This document shows, in pieces, positions 16,952-27,721 of a DNA stretch of 64,000 nucleotides. Each line of letters opens with the position of its first letter. The first letter of the stretch is position 1. Position numbers and translations under genes: made by a program. The stretch is from an uncultured Tenacibaculum sp. (lineage in GTDB: Bacteria > Bacteroidota > Bacteroidia > Flavobacteriales > Flavobacteriaceae), in the NCBI GenBank assembly GCA_947496185.1, contig CANMCD010000013.1, forward strand, positions 62,001 through 126,000, in the 5' to 3' direction. Under the pieces are notes generated by a model that was given only the letters and a program-made list of their open reading frames with translations, had not been told where the DNA came from and did not search any database.

Positions 16952-18724
16952 ATGCAATCAATTAGAAACATAGCTATCATAGCACACGTTGACCACGGGA
17001 AAACTACGTTAGTTGATAAAATTATAGATCAAGCTAAAATCTTAGATGAACGAAAAGAACGTACGGATTTATTGTTGGATAACAACGATTTAGAGCGAGA
17101 AAGAGGAATTACTATCTTATCTAAGAATGTATCGGTTACTTATAAAGATGTTAAAATTAACGTGATCGATACACCTGGGCACGCCGATTTTGGTGGAGAA
17201 GTTGAACGTGTATTAAAGATGGCTGATGGTGTTTTGCTATTAGTAGATGCTTTTGAAGGACCAATGCCCCAAACACGTTTTGTATTAGGTAAGGCTATTG
17301 AGTTAGGTTTAACTCCAATTGTAGTAGTAAATAAGGTTGATAAAGAAAATTGTACCCCAGATTTGGTACATGAAAAAGTATTTGATTTGATGTTTGCTTT
17401 AGAAGCAACAGAAGAGCAATTAGACTTTACGACTATCTATGGTTCTGCTAAAAATGGGTGGATGAGTACTGATTGGAACAATCCAACGAATGATATTATC
17501 CCGTTATTAGATGCAGTACTAGAAACAATTCCAGAAGCACCTTATCGTGAAGGAACTCCTCAAATGCAAATAACTTCTTTAGATTATTCTTCTTTTAAGG
17601 GAAGAATAGCGATTGGAAGAGTATTTCGTGGGGACTTAGAGAAGAATAAAGATTACACGCTTTGTAAAGCGGACGGAACAACAAAAAAAGTACGTATCAA
17701 AGAACTTCATGTATTTGAAGGGATGGGGAAAGCTGAGGCTAATAAAGTGCGTAGTGGAGATATTTGTGCGATTACTGGAATTGATGATTTTGAAATAGGA
17801 GATACGATTGCTGATTTAGAGCAACCAGAAGCCTTACCAAGAATTGAAGTAGATAAGCCAACAATGAGTATGTTGTTTACGATAAACAATTCTCCTTTTT
17901 ATGGGAAAGAAGGGAAATATGTTACTTCAAGACACTTGCGTGATAGACTTTATAAAGAAACAGAAAAGAATTTAGCCCTACGTATTGAAGATACAGATTC
18001 AGAAGATAAATTTAATGTTTTCGGTAGAGGAATTTTGCACTTATCTGTTTTGATAGAAACCATGCGTCGTGAAGGATACGAATTACAAGTAGGACGCCCG
18101 AAAGTAATTTTAAAAGAAATTGACGGTGTAAAGTGTGAGCCTTATGAAACTTTAGTAATTGATGTACCAGAAGAATTAGCAAGTAAGGCAATTAATTTGG
18201 TTACGATGAGAAAGGGAGACCTTCTGGTTATGGAACCAAAAGGAGATTTACAACATTTAGAGTTTGATATTCCTTCACGTGGATTGATCGGTTTGCGTAA
18301 TAAGTTGTTGACAGCTACCCAAGGTGAGGCCATCATTAATCATAGATTACGAGGATATGATGCTTATAAAGGAGAGTTTTCAGACTTAGTAAATGGGGCT
18401 ATTATTTCATCGGAAGCGGGTAAAGCAACCGCTTATGCTATTGATCGTTTACAAGATAGAGGGAGATTCTTTATCGATCCTAACCAAGAAATTTATAAAG
18501 GGCAGGTTGTAGGAGAAAATGCCAAACAAGATGATTTAGCAGTAAACCTAATTAAAGGTAAAAAACTTACGAATGTTCGTGCGTCTGGATCTGATGACGG
18601 TGTAAAGATTGTGCCAAAAGTTGATATGTCATTAGAAGAATGTATGGAATATATTAAAGATGACGAATATTTGGAAGTAACTCCTGAAAGCTTACGAATT
18701 CGAAAATTTAATTTTGTGAGATAA
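16952..18724 (+). CDS. typA: Ribosome-associated translational GTPase BipA/TypA
   Basis: 590 residues, close to the usual 600. G1 AHVDHGKTTL near residue 11, switch I RERGITI near 47, G3 DTPGHADFGG near 72, G4 NKVD near 127, then EF-G-like domains III and V and the BipA-specific C-terminal domain (NRVRASGSDDGVKI-like stretch near residue 550, lysine-rich). BipA is an EF-G-like GTPase that binds ribosomes and helps 50S assembly and growth at low temperature. A strong terminator follows. Confidence 0.96.
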   Translation: MQSIRNIAIIAHVDHGKTTLVDKIIDQAKILDERKERTDLLLDNNDLERERGITILSKNVSVTYKDVKINVIDTPGHADFGGEVERVLKMADGVLLLVDAFEGPMPQTRFVLGKAIELGLTPIVVVNKVDKENCTPDLVHEKVFDLMFALEATEEQLDFTTIYGSAKNGWMSTDWNNPTNDIIPLLDAVLETIPEAPYREGTPQMQITSLDYSSFKGRIAIGRVFRGDLEKNKDYTLCKADGTTKKVRIKELHVFEGMGKAEANKVRSGDICAITGIDDFEIGDTIADLEQPEALPRIEVDKPTMSMLFTINNSPFYGKEGKYVTSRHLRDRLYKETEKNLALRIEDTDSEDKFNVFGRGILHLSVLIETMRREGYELQVGRPKVILKEIDGVKCEPYETLVIDVPEELASKAINLVTMRKGDLLVMEPKGDLQHLEFDIPSRGLIGLRNKLLTATQGEAIINHRLRGYDAYKGEFSDLVNGAIISSEAGKATAYAIDRLQDRGRFFIDPNQEIYKGQVVGENAKQDDLAVNLIKGKKLTNVRASGSDDGVKIVPKVDMSLEECMEYIKDDEYLEVTPESLRIRKFNFVR

Positions 18725-18743
18725 AAATCACGAATACCTCATA

Positions 18744-18792
18744 AAAAAACTCATTTTGTTATTTATCTTTAAAGACCAAAATGAGTTTTTTT
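18744..18792 (+). terminator. Terminator after typA
   Basis: AAAAAACTCATTTTG (18744-18758) pairs with CAAAATGAGTTTTTT (from 18777), 15-bp stem and 18-nt loop with T tail. It ends only ten bases before the next ATG. Confidence 0.88.
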
Positions 18793-18802
18793 ATTTAAAA
18801 AT

Positions 18803-19237
18803 ATGAAGAAAAAAATAGAAAAAATAATGATAATACTCATAGGAAGTATTTCATTATTAGGATGCAATGCATCAAAAGAAGTAGCGAAAGCAAGTTGTAC
18901 AAATACAGTAGTAATAAATGCTGAACAATACGAGCAAATAAACACTACTAATGGCTTAGTTATTAATTCGTTGAAAATAGAAGGAGATTGTTTAAAAGTT
19001 AGTTACAGTTCTAGTGGCTGTTCAGCAGAAACATGGGAATTACAGCTTATTGATTCAGGAGCAATTTTAGAATCCTTACCACCCCAGAGAAACTTGGTGT
19101 TTTCTTTTAAGAACGAAGAAATGTGTCAGGCTTATTTCACCAAAGAAGCCACGTTTAATATTTCAAGTATTAAAGAACAGGATGGAAAAGTATGGTTGAA
19201 TATAAAAAATACAGACAAACGTATACTATACGAATAG
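18803..19237 (+). CDS. Small lipoprotein of unknown function
   Basis: 144 residues. MKKKIEKIMIILIGSISLLGCNASKEVAK has a charged start, hydrophobic core and lipobox LLGC (Cys 21), so it should be a lipoprotein. Four further cysteines in the mature part (SCTNT, DCLKV, SGCSAE, EMCQAY) could form two disulfides. The phrase VSYSSSGCSAETWELQLIDSG with a terminal KVWLNI..TDKRILYE suggests a small beta-sandwich. No named family. It begins just after the typA terminator and must have its own promoter or depend on read-through. Confidence 0.8.
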   Translation: MKKKIEKIMIILIGSISLLGCNASKEVAKASCTNTVVINAEQYEQINTTNGLVINSLKIEGDCLKVSYSSSGCSAETWELQLIDSGAILESLPPQRNLVFSFKNEEMCQAYFTKEATFNISSIKEQDGKVWLNIKNTDKRILYE

Positions 19238-19258
19238 TAATAAGTTTATTGGAATATT

Positions 19259-19297
19259 AAAAAAGAGGGTTTCAATTTTGAAACCCTCTTTTTTAAT
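19259..19297. terminator. Bidirectional terminator between convergent genes
   Basis: AAAAAGAGGGTTTC and GAAACCCTCTTTTT form a perfect stem with a 6-nt loop, flanked by A and T runs. It serves the lipoprotein gene (plus) and the ABC-F gene (minus, stop at 19301). Confidence 0.88.
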
Positions 19298-19300
19298 ATG

Positions 19301-20995
<1,695 letters not shown>

Positions 20996-21026
20996 TTAAC
21001 CAATTAAATTTGATTTTTTTTATCTT

Positions 21027-21072
21027 TTAACAACGAATTAACAACAAGTTGTTAAATAGATGTTTAATTTTG
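21027..21072 (+). promoter_or_regulatory. Promoter with TTAACAAC half-sites ahead of the thioredoxin-fold lipoprotein
   Basis: TTAACAAC at 21027-21034 and 21038-21045 (11-bp step), and its inverse GTTGTTAA at 21048-21055 with a 2-nt centre. A -7 element TAATTTTG follows at 21065-21072. The half-sites cover the -33 region, so they could be an operator. Confidence 0.45.
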
Positions 21073-21086
21073 ATAAAAGGTTTAAG

Positions 21087-22472
21087 ATGTTGATAGATAA
21101 TATGATAAAATATTTATTATGTGTATTAACAATAATTTTTCTCGGGTGTGCAGAGTATAGTGAAAAAAGCTTTACTTATTTCGGAGGAAAGATAATACAT
21201 CCAAAAGAAAACTTTATAGTTTTAACAGATGGCTTTGAATTTAAAGACACCATTATGTTGTCTAAGGATAATACTTTCATGGCAAAATATGAAAACTTTA
21301 AAGAAGGATTATACACATTTTATCATGGTTACGAACTTCAAGAAGTCTACATGAAACCTAAAGATAGCTTGTTATTGAGATTAAATACATGGGATTTTGA
21401 TGAATCGCTAGTATATAGTGGAAGAAGTGCTGAACGAAATAACTTGCTTATTGAGATTTTTTTGCAGAATGAATTGAGGGAGAAAGAGCTACTTAATGGC
21501 GAATTTATTACTTCTGATGTCTTTATAGCAAAGTTAGATTCTTTATTTAAAATTAGAGAAGAGTATTATAACTCTTATGCTAAGGAGAATGTTAATGAAT
21601 CTATTAACTTTTTAAAAACCCTAAAAATAGCATATACCTATCCGTTATATAATCTTGCAGAAAGATATTATGCTAATTCTTTGTTAAGAAATTCAAAAAA
21701 AGAAAAAGATTTTAACAAAGATGATTATTTCTTAGCGTATCTAAATAAGGTAAAGTTTACAGATGATACCTTAGCTAAATGTTTTGTTTATAAAGAATAT
21801 ATTTTTACAAGAACTTATAGAGAAATGTTATTCGAGGGATTTGAAAAAGGATCTGAAGATTTTGTAGTGAATTTTTTAAATAGAACAGCGGAGAATATTA
21901 AACACGAAGAGGTTAGAAATCAAGAAGTGTATAATAGCATGTTACATTTCTTTCTTCAAAGAACAAAGGATGAATCTTATGATAAGATATTTGATACTTT
22001 TTACGATATAAACACTAATAAGATAAATAAAGAGAGAATAGATAAGCTTATAAGTGATATATCTTTAGTGAAAGATAATAAGAAAATTCCAGATTTTAAT
22101 TTAGAGAGCCCAACAGGTGGTTGGGTTACTATAAATAAAGTTTTGGAAGGCAAATCTACTGCGATATTTTTCTATAATGATTTGGTAGATATCGTAGCAA
22201 AAGATAGGTTGTTGTCTAGATTTAATTACCTTGTAAAGACGTATCCACACATTAATTTTAAGTTTGTACATCAAGATAAAAAGAATAATACTTCATATTT
22301 TAAAGATATTGATATTAACTATCAATATAACTTACCTGATGATAGTAAGGCAAGAGAGTTTCTTACCAGTAAAGTTCCCCGATTAGTAATATTAGATAAA
22401 GAAGGAATTGTAATTAATGGGTATTCTGGACTCTATGCTTATGATATAGACAAGGTATTCAAGGGTTTATAA
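21087..22472 (+). CDS. Lipoprotein with C-terminal thioredoxin-like fold, no CxxC
   Basis: 462 residues if translation starts at the ATG at 21087 (MLIDNMIKYLLCVLTIIFLGCAEYS); an ATG at 21102 is equally good, while the farther upstream ATG at 21060 precedes the -7 element. Lipobox FLGC gives a lipid-anchored protein. Residues about 20-110 resemble the DUF4369-type N-terminal domain of Bacteroidota thiol-disulfide proteins (KENFIVLTDGFEFKDTIML, EVYMKPKDSLLLRL). The middle is helical. The end (IPDFNLESPTGGWVTIN, TAIFFYNDL, VPRLVILDKEG) has the order of a TlpA-like thioredoxin fold but the CxxC pair is missing, so it is probably not an oxidoreductase. Function unknown. Confidence 0.78.
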   Translation: MLIDNMIKYLLCVLTIIFLGCAEYSEKSFTYFGGKIIHPKENFIVLTDGFEFKDTIMLSKDNTFMAKYENFKEGLYTFYHGYELQEVYMKPKDSLLLRLNTWDFDESLVYSGRSAERNNLLIEIFLQNELREKELLNGEFITSDVFIAKLDSLFKIREEYYNSYAKENVNESINFLKTLKIAYTYPLYNLAERYYANSLLRNSKKEKDFNKDDYFLAYLNKVKFTDDTLAKCFVYKEYIFTRTYREMLFEGFEKGSEDFVVNFLNRTAENIKHEEVRNQEVYNSMLHFFLQRTKDESYDKIFDTFYDINTNKINKERIDKLISDISLVKDNKKIPDFNLESPTGGWVTINKVLEGKSTAIFFYNDLVDIVAKDRLLSRFNYLVKTYPHINFKFVHQDKKNNTSYFKDIDINYQYNLPDDSKAREFLTSKVPRLVILDKEGIVINGYSGLYAYDIDKVFKGL

Positions 22473-22509
22473 AAAAAATGTTTTTTTTCTTTTTTTAGCT
22501 TATTTAGTT

Positions 22510-22517
22510 TACTTTTG
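22510..22517 (+). promoter_or_regulatory. -7 element of the DEAD-box helicase promoter
   Basis: TACTTTTG, 89 bases before the ATG, which would leave a long leader of about 80 nt. Confidence 0.5.
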
Positions 22518-22582
22518 CCACGTCCAAATTTCTTTTTCAAGAAATAATAGCAGTAATATAGTAAGAATTCATAGATGGGCAT

Positions 22583-22605
22583 CTGTGAGTTCGTTAAATT
22601 CACAG
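22583..22605 (+). promoter_or_regulatory. Leader hairpin directly before the DEAD-box helicase start codon
   Basis: CTGTGA (22583-22588) pairs with TCACAG (22600-22605); the ATG begins at 22607. A smaller hairpin GATGGGCATC is just upstream. A structured long leader is typical of cold-induced helicase genes, but regulation here is inferred. Confidence 0.4.
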
Positions 22606-22606
22606 T

Positions 22607-24397
22607 ATGTCAACATTTTTAGAACTAGGATTGAAAGATCCTATAAACAAGGCCTTAACGGATCTTGGTTATGAAAATCCAACCGTAATTCAAGAAAAAG
22701 CAATTCCTCAAATTTTAAGTTCAACAGAAGATTTAAAAGCCTTTGCACAAACAGGTACAGGGAAGACAGCAGCTTTTAGTTTACCTATTATTGAGCAAGT
22801 AGATGAAGATGATAAGCAAACACAAGCAATTATATTGTCTCCAACTAGAGAATTAGCAGTTCAGATAGGGAATAATATTGAAAGTTTCTCAAAATATTTA
22901 CCATCTTTAAAAACTGTAACGGTATATGGTGGGGCAAATATTGAACAACAAATAAAACAATTAAAAAGAGGGGCACAGATTGTAGTTGGTACTCCGGGTA
23001 GAACTGTTGATTTGATCCGTAGACGTGCGTTAAAGTTACAAAATGTTAAATGGCTTGTCTTAGATGAAGCTGATGAAATGCTTAACATGGGGTTCAAAGA
23101 AGAACTGGATAAAGTATTAGCAGCAACACCTAAAGAGAAGCAAACATTATTGTTTTCGGCTACATTTCCAAAAGAGGTAGAGGCTATTGCCAGAAACTAC
23201 ATGACAAACCCTGTAGAAGTAACTTCTGGGCAAAAAAATCAAGGATCAGACAACGTAAGTCATGAGTACTATATAGTTAATGAAAAAACACGTTATCCAG
23301 CACTAAAAAGGGTAGCAGACGTTAATCCCGATATTTATGCCATCATATTTTGTAGAACCCGAAGAGAAACACAAGAAATTGCAGATCTTTTGATGAAAGA
23401 CGGGTATAGTGCTGATGCCTTACATGGTGACTTATCTCAATTACAAAGAGATAGTGTTATGGAAAAGTTTCGAAAGAAGAATATACAGATGTTAGTAGCT
23501 ACGGATGTGGCTGCAAGAGGTCTGGACGTAGACAACCTTACGCATGTAATAAATCATAAATTACCTGATCAAATTGAAAACTATAACCATAGAAGTGGTC
23601 GTACAGGAAGAGCAGGAAATAAAGGAGTTTCTATTGTTTTTGTAACAAAGAAAGAAAAAAGAAGGTTGTTTTCAATTGAACGAATTTTAAAGAAAAAGTT
23701 TAAAGAAACATTAATACCTTCAGGAAAAGAGATTTGTGAAAAACAACTATTTTATTTGATTAACAAGGTAGAAAATACAGAGGTTAATCAAAATGAAATA
23801 GAAAAGTTTTTGCCAAGTATCTACGAAAAATTAGATGGCTTGAGCAGAGAAGAATTGATCCAAAAATTTGTTTCTATTGAGTTTAACTCTTTTTTATCGT
23901 ATTATGAAAAAGCTCCAGATTTAAATAATTTATCATTAAGAGAAAATTCAAGAGGTAGGTCCGTTAATGAAAACATGTCTAGATTCTTTATTAATTTAGG
24001 GAGAAAAGATCGATTAAATCCTGCTAAATTAATAGGGATCATTAACGAGCAAGGTATAGGAAGTAATGTAGAGATCGGTGCAATTGATATTTTAGATACA
24101 TTTTCATTTTTTGAAATTGACAAAGATTTTGAAGAGCAAACATTAACTAGTTTTGAAGATAATAAATCTGATTTCAATGGAAGAACTATTAACGTTGAAA
24201 TAACAAAAACCGATAGAGGAAGCTCAGGAAGGTCTAGAAGAGGAGGTAACCGATCTAGAAATGGAGGAGGAAGAAGAAGAGGAGGAAAGCCTGATAAATT
24301 TTCTTCAAATAAAGATTTTGGAAGAAGAAAAGATGACTTCTCTTCTAAGAAGTTCCGTGAAGGGTTCGGAAGAAAACGAAAAAAGAAAATGATGTAA
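22607..24397 (+). CDS. DEAD-box ATP-dependent RNA helicase (DeaD/CsdA-like)
   Basis: 596 residues. Q motif GYENPTVIQEKAIP near residue 18, Walker A AQTGTGKTAA near 45, PTRELAVQI, GTPGRTVDLI, DEADEMLNMGF near 150, SATFP near 182, then domain 2 with IIFCRTR, ATDVAARGLDVDN and HRSGRTGRAG near 327. Residues about 455-525 look like a DbpA-type RNA-binding domain (MSRFFINLGRKDRLNPAKLIGIINEQ). The last 65 residues are rich in Arg, Gly, Lys and Ser, an RNA-binding tail ending FGRKRKKKMM. It probably remodels rRNA or mRNA, especially in the cold. Own promoter and long structured leader. Confidence 0.95.
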   Translation: MSTFLELGLKDPINKALTDLGYENPTVIQEKAIPQILSSTEDLKAFAQTGTGKTAAFSLPIIEQVDEDDKQTQAIILSPTRELAVQIGNNIESFSKYLPSLKTVTVYGGANIEQQIKQLKRGAQIVVGTPGRTVDLIRRRALKLQNVKWLVLDEADEMLNMGFKEELDKVLAATPKEKQTLLFSATFPKEVEAIARNYMTNPVEVTSGQKNQGSDNVSHEYYIVNEKTRYPALKRVADVNPDIYAIIFCRTRRETQEIADLLMKDGYSADALHGDLSQLQRDSVMEKFRKKNIQMLVATDVAARGLDVDNLTHVINHKLPDQIENYNHRSGRTGRAGNKGVSIVFVTKKEKRRLFSIERILKKKFKETLIPSGKEICEKQLFYLINKVENTEVNQNEIEKFLPSIYEKLDGLSREELIQKFVSIEFNSFLSYYEKAPDLNNLSLRENSRGRSVNENMSRFFINLGRKDRLNPAKLIGIINEQGIGSNVEIGAIDILDTFSFFEIDKDFEEQTLTSFEDNKSDFNGRTINVEITKTDRGSSGRSRRGGNRSRNGGGRRRGGKPDKFSSNKDFGRRKDDFSSKKFREGFGRKRKKKMM

Positions 24398-24477
24398 TAT
24401 CATATTTGAGAATTTTAGTTTTTTATCGCTGTTTTTTTATTAGCTATGGCGTTAAGGAATTAATATAATACATAATT

Positions 24478-24510
24478 ACAAAAGCTAGGTTGTCATAACG
24501 TAGCTTTTGT
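24478..24510. terminator. Possible terminator after the DEAD-box helicase
   Basis: ACAAAAGCTA (24478-24487) pairs with TAGCTTTTGT (24501-24510), 13-nt loop, in the gap between convergent genes. No long T tract on the plus strand, so efficiency is uncertain. Confidence 0.55.
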
Positions 24511-24531
24511 AGTTTATACTAAAAGATATTT

Positions 24532-24942
24532 TTATCCGATACGACTCTTTACAAGGATGTTTTTTATTTTTTTATTTTCATAGAAAAAACTCCCAATACC
24601 TTTCCAATTTTGATCTAATGTGAGTGTTGCAGAAAATTTTTCTGTAGTATAAGAGGTATTATTCGTTGAAGTATTTTTGAAATACATTCCATAAATATGA
24701 ATATCGTTGATGTTAGAATTTTTATTGTTACTTGTAATAGTACCTACAACATTTAGTTTTATGTTTTTCTTTGATTTTATAATTTCTACGATCCCTGAAA
24801 CTTGTTCTTTGTGAGGGAGCACCAGTAATGAAAAATTGGCTAGAATCGTATTAGGGATGTTAATGTCTGTAATAACTCCTTTTTGAATATGTTTTTCATG
24901 AGGATTATGTATGACATTTTGGGTTGTGTTATTTTTCTTCAT
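24532..24942 (-). CDS. Hypothetical protein, 136 residues
   Basis: No signal peptide or membrane segment. The sequence begins with a polar, Asn/His-rich stretch (MKKNNTTQNVIHNPHEKHIQKG) followed by alternating hydrophobic strands such as VSGIVEIIKSKKNIKLNVVGTI and FSATLTLDQNW, suggesting a small all-beta domain. No family recognised. Stands alone, convergent with the helicase gene and divergent from the iron operon. Composition and codon use look like the neighbours, so I think it is real, but the case rests on the ORF itself. Confidence 0.6.
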   Translation of the reverse strand: MKKNNTTQNVIHNPHEKHIQKGVITDINIPNTILANFSLLVLPHKEQVSGIVEIIKSKKNIKLNVVGTITSNNKNSNINDIHIYGMYFKNTSTNNTSYTTEKFSATLTLDQNWKGIGSFFYENKKIKNILVKSRIG

Positions 24943-25077
24943 TGAGTTTGTCTAATAAATTAAGAGGGATTGGTACTTTTCATTAATACTATTAAACGAA
25001 ATGTTCAATTAGTTTATAGTTAGTGTTAATTTATTTAAAATATAATATTTATTGTTTTTATGTCTTTAAAGGTGTTT

Positions 25078-25164
25078 TATTTAGGTATAAGTGTTAAATA
25101 TTTAGGTATAAGCTAAAAAAAAAATCTATTAAAACATTTTTTTTAATTATTTAGAGTAAATTTG
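25078..25164 (+). promoter_or_regulatory. Iron-operon promoter region with paired 14-bp direct repeats
   Basis: TATTTAGGTATAAG occurs at 25078-25091 and again at 25099-25112, exactly 21 bp (two helical turns) apart. A -7 element TAAATTTG lies at 25157-25164, 34 bases before the ATG at 25198. The repeats are placed like an activator or repressor site. Confidence 0.55.
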
Positions 25165-25197
25165 TGACAATTTAATTTAAACTAAATCTAAATAAGA

Positions 25198-26397
25198 ATG
25201 AAAGGTATTTTTCTCTCTATGACTGCGATCTCAATGATGTCGTTAGTTTCATGTTCAAATGATGATACGGATGTGGTGGACAACGGACTTACTACTCCAA
25301 CGGTTTATAAGTTTGAAAGAAACAACGAAACAAGTGTGAGTTTTTCAGGACAATCGACTAGAATTGCTATGGCGGAAGAGTTAATAAGTGCTTTAAAAGT
25401 TGACTCAAAGAAAAAAGATGAATTAGGAAATATGTTTGCACATGAGAAGGGTAGCATCGATTTTTCTGATAGTGCATTGAATGAATCTTCAAAGAGTATT
25501 AGAAGTAAAGTAGCCGCTTCAGCAGATTATTTTTTAGAAAATACTACAGAAGCAAACACTATTAGAGAAACGTTTGATGGGTATATTACCAAACAAGTAG
25601 ATGAAGTATTTGAGAATTGGGATCAGGGAGCTGGAAAAGGACAAGCTGGTATGATTCAAGAAAATGGAGGGGGTGATAAAAGATATGTAAACGCAAAAGG
25701 TTTAGAATACAATCAGGCGTTTGCAAAAGGATTGATTGGTGCATTAATGGTAGATCAAATGCTAAATAATTACTTAAGTACAAAAGTATTAGATGCAGGA
25801 GATAACAGGGCCAATAACGATGCAGGAACCGTAGAAGAAGGTAAAAATTACACTACGATGGAGCATAAGTGGGATGAAGCTTATGGATATTTATATGGAG
25901 CTGAAGATAATAATGGAGAAACTCCTGTATTAGGTAAGGACAGCTTTTTAAACAAATACTTAAATAGTGTAAACAAAGACGATGATTTTAAGGATATAGC
26001 AGATAAAATATTCAATGCTTTTGCCTTAGGAAGAGCAGCGATTGTTGCAAAAAATTATGCGGTAAGAGATGCGCAAATAGCTATTTTGAAAGAAAACATA
26101 TCTAAGGTAATAGCTGTTAGAGCCGTATATTATTTACAGGCAGGGAAAACTAATTTGGCAGCTGGTGATAATGGTTCAGCTTTCCATGATTTATCAGAAG
26201 GCTATGGGTTTATACAGTCTTTACGTTTTACACAAAATGCTGTAGGAGCACCATATATTACAAAAGAAAAAATTGACGGATACCTAACTACACTTCAAGA
26301 AGGTGATGGTTTTTACACAATTACTGCCCAAACTCTTGATGATATGTCAAATGAGATAGCAGCAGCTTTTAGCTTTACTGTAGAGCAAGCTAAGTAA
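25198..26397 (+). CDS. DUF4856 domain lipoprotein
   Basis: 399 residues. MKGIFLSMTAISMMSLVSCSND gives a lipobox VSC at Cys 19. The mature protein is helical with VYKFERNNETSVSFSGQSTRIAMAEELISALK near the start, the opening of the DUF4856 family. That family in Bacteroidota is encoded beside imelysin, HTTM and TonB-receptor genes, as here, and is thought to be an outer-membrane-anchored partner in metal (probably iron) uptake. It is first in the cluster; a terminator-like hairpin follows it, so it may be made in excess of the later genes. Confidence 0.88.
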   Translation: MKGIFLSMTAISMMSLVSCSNDDTDVVDNGLTTPTVYKFERNNETSVSFSGQSTRIAMAEELISALKVDSKKKDELGNMFAHEKGSIDFSDSALNESSKSIRSKVAASADYFLENTTEANTIRETFDGYITKQVDEVFENWDQGAGKGQAGMIQENGGGDKRYVNAKGLEYNQAFAKGLIGALMVDQMLNNYLSTKVLDAGDNRANNDAGTVEEGKNYTTMEHKWDEAYGYLYGAEDNNGETPVLGKDSFLNKYLNSVNKDDDFKDIADKIFNAFALGRAAIVAKNYAVRDAQIAILKENISKVIAVRAVYYLQAGKTNLAAGDNGSAFHDLSEGYGFIQSLRFTQNAVGAPYITKEKIDGYLTTLQEGDGFYTITAQTLDDMSNEIAAAFSFTVEQAK

Positions 26398-26423
26398 ACT
26401 AATTAAAGTAGTTAATTAATAAT

Positions 26424-26468
26424 AAAAGTAGCTGTTAATGAATAAAATAGCTACTTTTTTTATATTTG
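26424..26468 (+). promoter_or_regulatory. Terminator hairpin fused to the imelysin -7 element
   Basis: AAAAGTAGCT (26424-26433) pairs with AGCTACTTTT (from 26449) and is followed by a T run that leads straight into TATATTTG (26461-26468), a TAnnTTTG -7 element 34 bases before the imelysin ATG. It may end most DUF4856 transcripts and restart transcription. Confidence 0.6.
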
Positions 26469-26502
26469 TGCAATTTGAAAGTATACAATATTAAAGTTAA
26501 TC

Positions 26503-27615
26503 ATGATTAAAAAAATTTTAGGGGTTCTTACAATAGTGATACTGGTAAGTTCTTGTGGGTCAGACTCTAATCCTAGTGATAATTCGTCTGATGATAATTT
26601 CGATAGAAGTAAAATATTAATTAATGTTGCAGATAATATAGTAGTTCCAGCTTTTGAGGCTTTTGATGCCAAGTTGGTATCATTAGAAGAAAAAGCAAAT
26701 AGCTTTGTAAATAGCCCAAGCCAACAAACCCTTACAGATTTTAGGGGAGCATGGTATCAGGCTTATAAGTCTTGGCAACAAGTGGCTGTATTTAACATAG
26801 GAAAAGCAGCGGAACTGGGTTTTGTTAATTTCATAAATATTTACCCATTAACGGTTTCTGATGTAACGGATAATATAACCAATGGTACTTATGATTTGAG
26901 TCATTCAAATAATCACGATGCACAAGGGTTTCCTGCGTTAGATTACTTGTTATACGGTGTTGGGAGTGATGATACTCAGATTTTAGAAAAATACAATGAT
27001 GATGTTAATGCTAATGCGCAAGCATATAAAAAATACATTACGGATGTCGTAGGTAAAATTAGAAGTGTAATTACAGAGGTTATAAATGATTGGAAAGGTG
27101 GTTATAGAGATACTTTTGTAGCAAGCTCAGGAAATACAAATACTAGTGCTTTAAATGTGCTGGTAAATAATTATATACAGTACTATGAAAGTAGGTTGAG
27201 AAAATACAAAATAGGGCTTCCTGTAGGTAATTTTTCTGCAACTCCTTTTCCAGAGAAGGTAGAAGCTTTTTATAGAAAAGATATTTCCAAAGATTTAGCT
27301 TTAGAAGCATTAAATACAGTTAAAGATTTGTTTAATGGAACTTATTACGGAAAAAGTACCACAGGAGAAAGTTTCAAAAGCTATCTTGAGGCATTAGGAA
27401 AAAGTGACCTAGCTACCAAAATTAATGATCAATTCGAAGTTGCAAAAACTCAAATAGAGAAACTTAATGCTAATTTCTACCAACAAATTAATGAAGATAA
27501 ACAATCGATGACAATGGCTTATGATGAGTTACAAAAATTAGTCGCTTTATTTAAGGTGGATATGGTTAAAGAGATGGGAATCAGTATTAATTATATAGAT
27601 TCTGACGGAGATTAA
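26503..27615 (+). CDS. Imelysin family lipoprotein (iron-associated)
   Basis: 370 residues. Lipobox SSC after MIKKILGVLTIVILV. The helical body has WYQAYKSWQQVAVFNIGKA near residue 85 and GFPALDYLLYG near 145, features of imelysin/EfeO-M75-like proteins, which bind or process iron ligands in the periplasm or at the surface. The GxHxxE motif reported for some imelysins is not visible; the position reads GFPALDYLL, so it may bind rather than cleave. Sits between DUF4856 and HTTM genes, as in other Flavobacteriia. Confidence 0.88.
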   Translation: MIKKILGVLTIVILVSSCGSDSNPSDNSSDDNFDRSKILINVADNIVVPAFEAFDAKLVSLEEKANSFVNSPSQQTLTDFRGAWYQAYKSWQQVAVFNIGKAAELGFVNFINIYPLTVSDVTDNITNGTYDLSHSNNHDAQGFPALDYLLYGVGSDDTQILEKYNDDVNANAQAYKKYITDVVGKIRSVITEVINDWKGGYRDTFVASSGNTNTSALNVLVNNYIQYYESRLRKYKIGLPVGNFSATPFPEKVEAFYRKDISKDLALEALNTVKDLFNGTYYGKSTTGESFKSYLEALGKSDLATKINDQFEVAKTQIEKLNANFYQQINEDKQSMTMAYDELQKLVALFKVDMVKEMGISINYIDSDGD

Positions 27616-27721
27616 AGTAGTAAGAATAAATAAAGGAAGTTGATTGATTTTACATAAAAAGTTAAGCGCAATAATTTTCTTGTTATCAGAGTTGTTTTTA
27701 TGCTTTTGAGTAATAACTAAA

